A program made the translations under genes and the position numbers. A stretch of 37,595 bases of DNA, from assembly GCA_051893155.1 (NCBI GenBank), contig JBJFGY010000081.1:1-37595 (forward strand), in the 5' to 3' direction. Under the pieces are notes generated by a model. The model was not told the DNA's origin. It was given only the letters and a program-made list of their open reading frames with translations, and ran no database searches. The DNA is from UBA6448 sp051893155 (lineage in GTDB: Bacteria; Bacillota_I; Bacilli_A; RF39; UBA660). This document shows positions 14,154 to 22,058 of this stretch, piece by piece. Position 1 is the stretch's first letter; each line of letters starts with the position of its first letter.

Positions 14154-16136
14154 ATGGCAGTTAAAAATAATGATGCAGTAAATAATATAAAAATGCTTGC
14201 AATTGATATGATAAATGATGCCAGTGAAGGACATCCTGGCGTTGTTATGAGTAGTGCACCAATTATTTATGCACTTTATAACAATATATTAAATGTTATA
14301 CCAAATAATCCAAATTGGATAAATCGTGATAGATTTGTTCTTTCATGTGGACACGCATCAGCACTTTTATATTCAATGCTTTATTTTGCTGGTTTTGATT
14401 ATTCAATTGAGGATTTAAAAAGATATCGTGATGTGGATTCATATGCTCCAGGTCATCCAGAATTAAATCTTTCAATGGGAGTGGAGTGTTCTACAGGACT
14501 TTTAGGTCAAGGAATAGCTAATGCAGTTGGTATGGCACTTGCACAGCGTTACTATGAAAATATTGCTAAAAATGTAGACAATAAATTAAATTTAATAGAC
14601 TATTATACTTATGTATTATGTTCTGATGGTGATCTTGAAGAAGGAATAAGTTATGAAGCATTATCTTTTGCAAGTAAACAAAAATTAAATAAACTTATTG
14701 TAATATATGATGCTAATAAAATATCAATTGATGGTAATATTCAAAAGGCTTTTACTGAAGATATTGAAACAAGGTTTGATGCCCTTGATTTTAATATTAT
14801 TAATGTAAAAAATGGTAATAATGTTTCAAGTATAACAGATGCATTAAAAGAGGCTAAAAAAAGTGATATGCCTAGTTTAATAATAGTAAATACCATTTTA
14901 GGAGATGGACTTGAAAATGCTGGAACAAATAAAGTTCACTCAGGAGTAGTGGATAAAGAAGAAGTTCTTATTTTAAAACAAAAATATAATATTTCTTTAG
15001 AACCATTTAATTATAATGAAGAAATTAGAAAATTTGTAAATAGTAATATTTTAGAAAGAGTTAATAAAAAATATAGTAAATGGCAAATTGAGTATGATAA
15101 AGCTTTAGCTACAAGAAATAGTACTATAATAAATATGATTAATTTAATTGAAAAAGGTGAGTTTCTAATAGATTTTGATTCAACAAATTATCAAATAAAT
15201 GATAAATACTCTGAAGAAGGCAGAATATCAAATGAAAAAGTAATTAATTTTATTGCTCCGAAAACAAAATTTTTTGTTGGTGGTAGTGCTGATTTATTTA
15301 GATCAACAAGAACTATTATTGAAAAAGATAGTTTGATGAGTGATGAAGATCCTTTAGGAAGAAATATAGAGTTTGGAGTAAGAGAAAGTGCAATGGGAGG
15401 TATTTTAAATGGCCTTGCAGTTTCAGGTCTTAGATGCTTTGGTTCAACTTTTTTAGCTTTTGCAGATTATCTAAAAGCCTCAATGCGAATGAGTGCCATG
15501 ATGAATTTACCAGTAACTTATATTTTTACTCATGATAGTGTAAGAGTTGGTGGTGATGGGCCAACACATGAACCAATTGAACAACTTTCAATGTTTAGAA
15601 CTATTCCAAATATGATAACCTTTAGACCCGCTGATATTAATGAAATTATAGGTTGTTGGGAATATATTTTAAAAAATAAAAAAACAGTAAGTCTTGTTTT
15701 AAATAAAGAAAATACTAAAATTTTAAAACATACTAATGGTAAATATGTTAAATATGGAGCATATATTGTAAGAAAAGAAAAATATCATTTAGATGCTACA
15801 ATAATTGCGACAGGTTATGAAGTAACAACAGCACTCAAAATAGCCGAAGAATTATTTAATGAAGGAATAGATTTAAGAGTAGTATCTATGCCTTCAATGG
15901 AATTATTTTTACTTCAAAATCCCGTATATGAAGAAAAATTATTACCTAAAGATGTTTTAACATTTACTTTAGAAGCAGGTTCAACACTTTTATGGAATAG
16001 ATTTGCAAGTAATCCTAATTGTGCTTTAGGTATCGATACTTTTGGAGTATCAGGAAAAAAAGAAGATGTTTTAAAATTTGTAGGTTTTGATTATAATATA
16101 TTAATTATGAAAATAAAAAATATGTTAGGAAAGTAG
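14154..16136 (+). CDS. tkt: Transketolase
   Basis: Thiamine-diphosphate enzyme that moves two-carbon units between sugar phosphates in the non-oxidative pentose phosphate pathway. 660 residues, normal length. Thiamine domain: H27 (EGHPG), SCGHAS (64-69), the TPP signature from SDGDLEEG (157-164) to NKISIDG (188-194). Pyrimidine-binding domain: EFGVRESAMGGI with the catalytic Glu, TFLAFADY and HDSVRVGGDGPTHEP. A C-terminal domain follows. AGGAAGTG lies before the ATG. It follows the small SOS gene and precedes sirA, as in B. subtilis. No terminator is seen after it, so some read-through into sirA is possible. Confidence 0.95.
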   Translation: MAVKNNDAVNNIKMLAIDMINDASEGHPGVVMSSAPIIYALYNNILNVIPNNPNWINRDRFVLSCGHASALLYSMLYFAGFDYSIEDLKRYRDVDSYAPGHPELNLSMGVECSTGLLGQGIANAVGMALAQRYYENIAKNVDNKLNLIDYYTYVLCSDGDLEEGISYEALSFASKQKLNKLIVIYDANKISIDGNIQKAFTEDIETRFDALDFNIINVKNGNNVSSITDALKEAKKSDMPSLIIVNTILGDGLENAGTNKVHSGVVDKEEVLILKQKYNISLEPFNYNEEIRKFVNSNILERVNKKYSKWQIEYDKALATRNSTIINMINLIEKGEFLIDFDSTNYQINDKYSEEGRISNEKVINFIAPKTKFFVGGSADLFRSTRTIIEKDSLMSDEDPLGRNIEFGVRESAMGGILNGLAVSGLRCFGSTFLAFADYLKASMRMSAMMNLPVTYIFTHDSVRVGGDGPTHEPIEQLSMFRTIPNMITFRPADINEIIGCWEYILKNKKTVSLVLNKENTKILKHTNGKYVKYGAYIVRKEKYHLDATIIATGYEVTTALKIAEELFNEGIDLRVVSMPSMELFLLQNPVYEEKLLPKDVLTFTLEAGSTLLWNRFASNPNCALGIDTFGVSGKKEDVLKFVGFDYNILIMKIKNMLGK

Positions 16137-16140
16137 TTTT

Positions 16141-16174
16141 TTCGACATATTTTTTTAATTTTAAGTGATATCAT
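16141..16174 (+). promoter_or_regulatory. sirA promoter with a Spo0A box
   Basis: TTCGACA at 16141-16147 is the exact complement of the 0A box TGTCGAA. It overlaps the expected -35 region of an extended -10 TGATATCAT (TATCAT at 16169-16174). A box at the -35 edge is the usual layout for Spo0A~P activation. Confidence 0.6.
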
Positions 16175-16195
16175 CTTTTTGAAATGAGGGATGAT

Positions 16196-16612
16196 ATGAG
16201 AAAATATTATATATTTAATATTAATAGAGAAATGAGTATACTTGCAAAAGATTCACCATATATGCTTTATAAAAGTTTTGAAACAATTTATAATTCAAAT
16301 AAAAAAGAAATAAATATTGCTCAAAATTTATATGAACAACTTGCTATGCGATTAAATCAAAATGTTATTAATCAAAAAATATATGCAGAATATAAAGATA
16401 ATGATTATTACTATTTAGTTAATAATACTCATAATTATTATAATAAATATAAAGGAGAAGAAGAAAAATTAATAGTTAAAAATACTTTTTTATATTGCAC
16501 TAGTAATACATCAAGTTTAAAACTATTAAAATCACTTACAAATTATAATTTTTTTGTTTGTGATTTTGAAAATAAAGATTATTTTTGGATAGATGAAATA
16601 TATTCAAGGTAG
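16196..16612 (+). CDS. sirA: Sporulation inhibitor of replication SirA
   Basis: Binds domain I of DnaA and blocks new replication rounds once sporulation starts. 138 residues, near the about 148 of B. subtilis SirA. Similarity is modest but placed correctly: a KYYIFNINRE start (B. subtilis HYYTYLIKEE), a central amphipathic region, and a C-terminal FFVCDFENKDYFWIDEI matching CFLAMDFQSERYGWL. Gene order tkt-sirA-yneF is as in B. subtilis, and a perfect Spo0A box lies upstream. I choose ATG 16196, with GAGGG six bases ahead, over ATG 16184, which overlaps that ribosome site. The assignment rests on both position and weak sequence match. Confidence 0.8.
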   Translation: MRKYYIFNINREMSILAKDSPYMLYKSFETIYNSNKKEINIAQNLYEQLAMRLNQNVINQKIYAEYKDNDYYYLVNNTHNYYNKYKGEEEKLIVKNTFLYCTSNTSSLKLLKSLTNYNFFVCDFENKDYFWIDEIYSR

Positions 16613-16654
16613 ACAAAAATTAATATATTTAGTAAAATTATTAAAGGAGGTAAT

Positions 16655-16864
16655 ATGTTAGAACAAATTATCTGGGGATTAATTGGACTTGTAGTAGGAG
16701 TTATAATAGGTTTTTTAATAGCTCGTATAGTAACTAAAAAAACTTTAGAAAAAAATCCTCCAATTAATGAAAAAATGATTGAAGCTATGATGAGTAGTAT
16801 GGGTAGAAAACCTAGTCAAAAACAAGTTAAACAAGTAATGAACCAAATGAATAGATATAAGTAA
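16655..16864 (+). CDS. yneF: YneF / UPF0154 small membrane protein
   Basis: 69-residue protein with one N-terminal membrane span (about 4-27, Gly-rich), a basic patch TKKTLEKNPPINEKMI and the conserved end MMSSMGRKPSQKQVKQVMNQM, which identifies UPF0154 (YneF). Function is unknown; the family is nearly universal in Bacilli and mycoplasmas. A strong AAAGGAGG precedes the ATG. It follows sirA by 42 bases, as in B. subtilis. A terminator begins in its last codons. Confidence 0.92.
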   Translation: MLEQIIWGLIGLVVGVIIGFLIARIVTKKTLEKNPPINEKMIEAMMSSMGRKPSQKQVKQVMNQMNRYK

Positions 16865-16880
16865 TTTATATCTTTTTTTT
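16853..16880 (+). terminator. Terminator overlapping the yneF stop codon
   Basis: AGATATAA (16853-16860) pairs with TTATATCT (16866-16873) around a loop holding the stop codon, followed by eight T. Confidence 0.65.
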
Positions 16881-16931
16881 AATATAAAATTGTGATATTA
16901 TTTTATTATAGGTAAATAAGGATAATATATT

Positions 16932-18719
16932 ATGATAGAAAAAAAGGAAAAAGTTAAATCAATTATTGCTATTATTATTTTAATTGTAATTGTATCTGCA
17001 GCAACATTTGCTTATTTTGGTGCTTTTTCAGCGGATTTAACAAATAATGTTGCTGTAAATATATCTTCAAGTGCTCCTGGAGATACAACTTTTACTACAA
17101 GTAGTGCTGTTTTAGAGTTAAATGTTCCTTCAGAAAGTATGTTTGAAACAAATGCTAATAATAATGAGGCAGTTGCCTCAAATAGTGCTGTTTTAAATGT
17201 TAGTTTAATAGGTACGCAGAGTAATGTTAGTACAATTTGTACATATGATATTGTTTTTGAATATGATACTTCATCAAATGTTTATGGCATCTCACCAACA
17301 ACGAAAACAAGTGGTATAGATAAAGAGATTACTTTTGAAGTTTCAAGTCCTAGCGGAACAAACCATTTTCAAACAGAAAAAAATATAGATTATAATACTT
17401 CAAATGGGTGGACAGCTTCAACAAGTACTACTGGTGCAAAAATAACCCTTGTAAGTGATGCAACAATTTTGATAACAAGTGGTTTAACAAGAACGCAAAG
17501 TTATACCGTAACTGCAAGATATTATAATTTGAGTGCTTTTCAAGGACAACTTGCGGGAAAGTCTTTTGTTGGTAAAATCTATGTATCTAATTATGATTGT
17601 TCGTCAAAAGAAGTAACAGATTTAACAATAAATTATGGTTATGAAACTATTCTTGCTCAAAATGGAGGAAGAGAAGCAATAGAAACAAAAGGTACACCTG
17701 ACTTTTCAACGATTGCCACAACAAATGAAGGAATGTATGCATATACTGAAGGAAGTAATAAAACATATTACTTTAGAGGAGCAGTAGATAATAACTGGGT
17801 AAAATATGGAAAATTTAAAGAAGATTTTGTAGTTTATAGGGGATATTTAGATGAAAATACAAATACAGATGTATTTTTTGATGGTTCAAATGTTTATTAT
17901 ATAGATTATAATTCACTATCAGAGTGTAATACAGGAGTGGATGAAAATTTTTACGGAAGTACATATAATTATAATTGTAAGGCTATAACTTTAGCAGAAA
18001 CCGGAGATGATATGTACTGGCGAATAATAAGAATAGATGGAAGTAATCAAATAAGAATGATATATACAGGAAACACTCCACCAAGTAAAAGCACAAGTGT
18101 AGTCATGACTGGTGCAAAAACAATGATGGGAATGAGTGCTTATAATACAGAATATAATCATGCAGAATATGTAGGATTTCAGTATACATCAGGATCACAA
18201 AGAGGAACAAGTACAAATAGTACAATAAAAACATATTTAAATAATTGGTATACAAAATATTTTCAAGATAATAATATATCAAGAAAAGTAAGTACAACAT
18301 TTTGTAATGATAGAAATACATCAAGTACATGGGCATCAACTGGATCATCATTTAATTATGCAGCTAATGATAGGCTAGATGCTACACCACCAGTACCAAC
18401 ATTTGATTGCAATGCAAATGATTTATTTACAGAAGATTTAGGATTAATAACGGCAGATGAAATGGTACTAGCAGGAGCAAAATTTTTTGAACTTAACGCT
18501 AATTTTTATTTAAATAACGAAATGGCATATTGGTCCGCTTCGCCTATTGAATTTTATAGTTATATTGCTGGTGTGGTTGATTTGAATCCTTTTGATGGTC
18601 TTAGCTATGATGATGTTGATGTTGCTCGTGGTGGCATTCGTGGCGTAGTTTCTCTATCCTCTAATGCCAAGTTATTAGGCTCAGGAACATATGATGACGT
18701 TTATGTTGTTGTTGAATAA
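16932..18719 (+). CDS. Large surface protein with a lectin-like, possibly variable C-terminus
   Basis: 595 residues. An N-terminal span (about 10-31) ending ATFAYFGAF looks like the signal of SipW/TasA-type secreted proteins. A Ser/Thr-rich beta region follows to about 235, then a region starting near MYWRIIRIDG (about 358) with DNNISRKV, FCNDRN, LGLITADEMVLAGA and YWSASP. The last part (about 533-595) has the WSASP...GGIRGVV layout of C-type-lectin/formylglycine-like folds, used as variable domains in diversity-generating retroelements. Codon use shifts there: from 18531 to 18650 about 30 of 40 codons end in T and only two in A, and Arg is CGT rather than AGA. Probably cell-wall exposed binding protein; ligand unknown. 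An extended -10 TGATATTAT at 16893-16901 precedes it; AAGGA precedes the ATG. Confidence 0.75.
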   Translation: MIEKKEKVKSIIAIIILIVIVSAATFAYFGAFSADLTNNVAVNISSSAPGDTTFTTSSAVLELNVPSESMFETNANNNEAVASNSAVLNVSLIGTQSNVSTICTYDIVFEYDTSSNVYGISPTTKTSGIDKEITFEVSSPSGTNHFQTEKNIDYNTSNGWTASTSTTGAKITLVSDATILITSGLTRTQSYTVTARYYNLSAFQGQLAGKSFVGKIYVSNYDCSSKEVTDLTINYGYETILAQNGGREAIETKGTPDFSTIATTNEGMYAYTEGSNKTYYFRGAVDNNWVKYGKFKEDFVVYRGYLDENTNTDVFFDGSNVYYIDYNSLSECNTGVDENFYGSTYNYNCKAITLAETGDDMYWRIIRIDGSNQIRMIYTGNTPPSKSTSVVMTGAKTMMGMSAYNTEYNHAEYVGFQYTSGSQRGTSTNSTIKTYLNNWYTKYFQDNNISRKVSTTFCNDRNTSSTWASTGSSFNYAANDRLDATPPVPTFDCNANDLFTEDLGLITADEMVLAGAKFFELNANFYLNNEMAYWSASPIEFYSYIAGVVDLNPFDGLSYDDVDVARGGIRGVVSLSSNAKLLGSGTYDDVYVVVE

Positions 18720-18743
18720 AAAGTCATATTTTTGACTTTTTTT
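18718..18743 (+). terminator. Terminator at the stop of the surface protein gene
   Basis: AAAAAGTCA (18718-18726) pairs with TGACTTTTT (18733-18741), six-base loop, T run to 18743. Confidence 0.7.
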
Positions 18744-18754
18744 GTTTACATTTT

Positions 18755-18783
18755 TTGACAATATAATATGATTATGTTATAAT
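18755..18783 (+). promoter_or_regulatory. Full-consensus promoter of the amidoligase gene
   Basis: Perfect TTGACA (18755-18760), exactly 17 bases, perfect TATAAT (18778-18783), also with TG at 18775-18776 for an extended -10. This is the strongest promoter-like sequence in the window. Confidence 0.85.
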
Positions 18784-18804
18784 TTAAGCACTAATGGGGG
18801 AAAT

Positions 18805-20667
18805 ATGAGGGGTTTATTAATTAATAAATATAACAATTTAGTATATAATAGTCAAAATATATTTAATTTAGAAATAAATTATTTAATTGAATATATTTTT
18901 AAAAATAATTTAGAATATTTATTTTCTGATGACTTAGTATGTGAATATATATCTAATTTTTTAAAAAATAATAAAATAAATAGTAATATATATAATTTAC
19001 TTTCTTATGAAAATATAACAAAATATTTTAAATCAAATGAATTAATAGAAATAATATATTTATTAAATGATGAAGAAAAAATAAATATATTTAATTTAAA
19101 TCATATAAAAAAACAATATTTTAATAATAATTATTTGATTTTTAGAAATCTTGATTTAAGATTTAACGATTTTAATAATTATGAAAAAATACTTTCTAAT
19201 TTAGATGAAAAAGAAAAAATTATTATTTTAAGAGGGATAAGTGATGAAGACTATATATGTTCTTATTTACATAATCTTAAAATAACAAATGAATTACATT
19301 TATTTATTATTGTATCAAAATTTAAGAAAGATGAAAATTTAATTAAATTTGTAGATATTTTTAAAAATAAGAATTATAAATCTCAAATAATATTTTTAAT
19401 AAAAGAAGAAAAATACAAATTTAAATATTTTAATGAAATGAATAAATATCATCAAATAGAATTTTTAAAAACTCAAAGTGATGAAATTAAAATTAAATAT
19501 ATTGAAAGGGGTATTTATCCTGAAATATTAATTGCAAATTTAAAAAATTTAGATTTATTATTTTCATATTTTTTAAAATATAAGACTTATGAAGCCCAAG
19601 TTATAATTCTTAAAAATATATCAAATGATATTATAAAATTTGAATTATTTAAATTAATGAACTTAGAGGGTCATTATATGGATATACTTGTATATCTATT
19701 AAAAAGTGTTAAAGACAAAGATGTTAAAAAAAGTATTTCTTTATTACTTGATGATAAAGGAATTGAAAAAGTAATTAAAAGTAATGAAAATAAAGAAGAA
19801 ATTTTAGATAATATTAATACATCAATAGATTATATTGTTGATCCTTCAATAACATTTGGAATAGAACTTGAATGTTCAACATTTTATAATGAGGCATATA
19901 TTTCAATTGGTCAAATTTTATCTAAATGGATAATTAAAGAAGAAAGGACAGTTAATAATGGCCTTGAAATTACTTCACCTGTTCTTAGTTATACAGAAAA
20001 AGATTTAAAGGAACTAAAATATATATGTGATTTTTTATGTTCAAATAATTTTGAAGAAACACCTGATTGTGGTGGTCATATTCATATTGGTTTTGATTAT
20101 TTTAAATCTGTTAATGAAATAAAAATGCTTTATTATTTATTTATTCATTGTGAAGAAATATTATATTTAATTTGTAATAAATATAATAGTTTAATAAGGC
20201 CAGGTGTAAAGATAAATGCACGAAAAATAAAAGAAACCATTGTATCACAATTTGGTAAATATATTGGCTTTAAAGTAGATAAAATTAATGATTTTGTAAA
20301 TATTATAAGTAGTATTCAAACTGATAGATATTATTCAATAAATATTTTAAATGCTCTTTCTTTAAACAAAAATACAATTGAATTTAGAATGCCAAATGGT
20401 GAAATTAATTTTGAAGAACTTAAATTAAATATTATTTTATTTGCAAGACTTGTTAGTAAAGCTAAAGAACTTTCACATATTTCTACAGATGATAGAAGAT
20501 ATAATGATATTTTACTTTTAAGTGAAGATATTTTAATTGAAGATAAAAAAAATATTTTTCTTGATTTAATGTTTGATGAAGTTGATTTAAAAAATATTTT
20601 TTATGATAGATTTGAAAGTAATTATGAATTAAATAGAGAAAATCATTTACAAAGAGTTAAAAAATAA
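18805..20667 (+). CDS. Putative amidoligase with novel N-terminal region
   Basis: 620 residues. Residues about 345-580 match the Amidoligase_2 (COOH-NH2 ligase) family: FGIELECS (351-358), LEITSP (387-392), DCGGHIHIG (421-429) and TIEFRMPNG (524-532). These carry the acidic and His residues that bind ATP-Mg in this glutamine-synthetase-like fold. The family is thought to form amide bonds in peptide tagging or cell-wall/secondary metabolites; the substrate here is unknown. The first about 340 residues are Leu/Ile/Asn/Lys-rich, predicted helical, with no domain I recognise, and could be repeat-like helices for substrate recognition. No signal peptide or span, so cytosolic. GGGGGAAA precedes the ATG, behind a perfect promoter. 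A short unknown gene follows after 68 bases. Confidence 0.7.
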   Translation: MRGLLINKYNNLVYNSQNIFNLEINYLIEYIFKNNLEYLFSDDLVCEYISNFLKNNKINSNIYNLLSYENITKYFKSNELIEIIYLLNDEEKINIFNLNHIKKQYFNNNYLIFRNLDLRFNDFNNYEKILSNLDEKEKIIILRGISDEDYICSYLHNLKITNELHLFIIVSKFKKDENLIKFVDIFKNKNYKSQIIFLIKEEKYKFKYFNEMNKYHQIEFLKTQSDEIKIKYIERGIYPEILIANLKNLDLLFSYFLKYKTYEAQVIILKNISNDIIKFELFKLMNLEGHYMDILVYLLKSVKDKDVKKSISLLLDDKGIEKVIKSNENKEEILDNINTSIDYIVDPSITFGIELECSTFYNEAYISIGQILSKWIIKEERTVNNGLEITSPVLSYTEKDLKELKYICDFLCSNNFEETPDCGGHIHIGFDYFKSVNEIKMLYYLFIHCEEILYLICNKYNSLIRPGVKINARKIKETIVSQFGKYIGFKVDKINDFVNIISSIQTDRYYSINILNALSLNKNTIEFRMPNGEINFEELKLNIILFARLVSKAKELSHISTDDRRYNDILLLSEDILIEDKKNIFLDLMFDEVDLKNIFYDRFESNYELNRENHLQRVKK

Positions 20668-20735
20668 CATTTTTTCTTAAAAATTATTTACAATCCTTAA
20701 ATAATGTTATATTATTTATTTAAGGTAGTGAAAAT

Positions 20736-21095
20736 ATGAATGATAATAAAAAGATTTTAACATATTGTCCAAATTTTTATAAAATAATAAATTTTAAACC
20801 AATATCTTATGATGAACTTACAGATAAACTTATTCGTATGTATAAAGAATATATTTTTAGGGTTGATTTAAATAATGAATTAGATATTGAGAAAATAAAA
20901 AATCTTGATGAAGCATTATCAAAATATATTGATGATTATATATTTAGAAAAGAACTTAAAAAAGAAATTTTACTTGTTAAAGTAAAAAATGATTGTAAAG
21001 ATATTTTAAAATTTTTTATAGATAAAATAATATCAATTTTTAATAAATATAAGGAAAGCAGTACAAGAGTTATTTATATATCAAGGTGGATATAA
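20736..21095 (+). CDS. Unknown small protein, possible amidoligase partner
   Basis: 119 residues, lysine/isoleucine-rich, predicted mostly helical and cytosolic. It ends in SSTRVIYISRWI. I recognise no family. It starts at an ATG after AAGGTAGTG, with an extended -10 TGTTATATT at 20705-20713, so it can be transcribed on its own; read-through from the amidoligase gene is also possible since the sequence between (20668-20704) has only a weak hairpin. A substrate peptide or an accessory protein for the amidoligase is conceivable from position alone. Its 3' end is folded into a terminator. Confidence 0.55.
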   Translation: MNDNKKILTYCPNFYKIINFKPISYDELTDKLIRMYKEYIFRVDLNNELDIEKIKNLDEALSKYIDDYIFRKELKKEILLVKVKNDCKDILKFFIDKIISIFNKYKESSTRVIYISRWI

Positions 21096-21110
21096 TTAAC
21101 TCTTTTTTTT
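21065..21110 (+). terminator. Long terminator at the end of the 119-aa gene
   Basis: AAGAGTTA (21065-21072) pairs with TAACTCTT (21097-21104). An inner stem TATATC/GATATA with an AAGGTG loop extends it, and a T run reaches 21110. The last ten codons and the stop lie in the stem. Confidence 0.65.
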
Positions 21111-22058
21111 ATCTGATAATAATATTATTATAAATAATATTATAAATATTACATAATAAAAATTATTATAAACAATAAGTGTAGTACTAAAATTATCATT
21201 AATAATAAATGAATTAATTATTGCAATAGTAATTACAATAAAATAACAAATACTTTTTTTCTTAACAATATTAATTATTTTTTTAATAGATAGAACTATT
21301 ATAAAAAATAATTCAAAATACCAGGCTGAGGAAACAATATTTTCGACATTTTCAATAAATGAACCAATACTTATTTTCTTAAGAATCATATATTCAGGAA
21401 AACTATATATTTTAATTAAATTTTGTCCTAAAACACCTATAGTAAAAAATAAAACTAATAGAGTAATAATATTTGAAAAAAGATAAGAAATAATATATTC
21501 TTTAGATTTTATATTTTCTTCATCATTTAAAAGTATTAAGGGACTAGTTGTTATAACTGCATATAAAAACACTGCCTGAATCATTTTTTTATTTTCAAAA
21601 TTAAATAAAGGTAATATATTACTTATTTCTAAATATTTTAATAATGTTAAAAAACTAAAAATAATCATTAATAAACTTAAAAATGTTAATATAGGAGATA
21701 AATTTTTTAATACTTTAGTTTTTTTAGTACTTGCATAAATACATAATAATAAAGTAGGCAAAGTTATTACAATTTTGGGTGTTCTAATTAGAAAAAAAGA
21801 ACTAACAAAATTTGTAAGGATTATAAAAGCTATTTCAATAAAAATAATATAAAGTACTAATTCAAAAAATTTAGTTTTATTATTTAATTTAATTTTAGAA
21901 AAAATATAGACAAAAAATATTCCTAAAAGCATGCCAAGTACTCCTGCAATAATGGCATTTTGACCTACTAAAGCAAAAAGTTTTGAATAAACTATGCCTA
22001 ATACTAGTGATCTTGATAATAAATAAGAACTTGTCAAAAATTTTTTATTTGTAGTCAA
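21096..22058 (-). CDS. gerAB: Spore germination receptor permease-like subunit GerAB type
   Basis: B subunit of a Ger receptor, an inner-spore-membrane protein of the amino-acid/polyamine transporter superfamily that binds the germinant. 320 residues, somewhat shorter than the usual about 360, with about ten hydrophobic spans throughout and short loops. It lacks recognisable transporter motifs, as usual. Third gene of the operon; its ATG overlaps the 3' end of gerAC by 14 bases. Identity comes from topology, length and operon position more than from motifs. Confidence 0.82.
   Translation of the reverse strand: MTTNKKFLTSSYLLSRSLVLGIVYSKLFALVGQNAIIAGVLGMLLGIFFVYIFSKIKLNNKTKFFELVLYIIFIEIAFIILTNFVSSFFLIRTPKIVITLPTLLLCIYASTKKTKVLKNLSPILTFLSLLMIIFSFLTLLKYLEISNILPLFNFENKKMIQAVFLYAVITTSPLILLNDEENIKSKEYIISYLFSNIITLLVLFFTIGVLGQNLIKIYSFPEYMILKKISIGSFIENVENIVSSAWYFELFFIIVLSIKKIINIVKKKSICYFIVITIAIINSFIINDNFSTTLIVYNNFYYVIFIILFIIILLSDKKKS

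Noticed and set aside
21345..21355. TTCGACA inside the gerAB gene
   Set aside because: Internal to a gene and away from any promoter.
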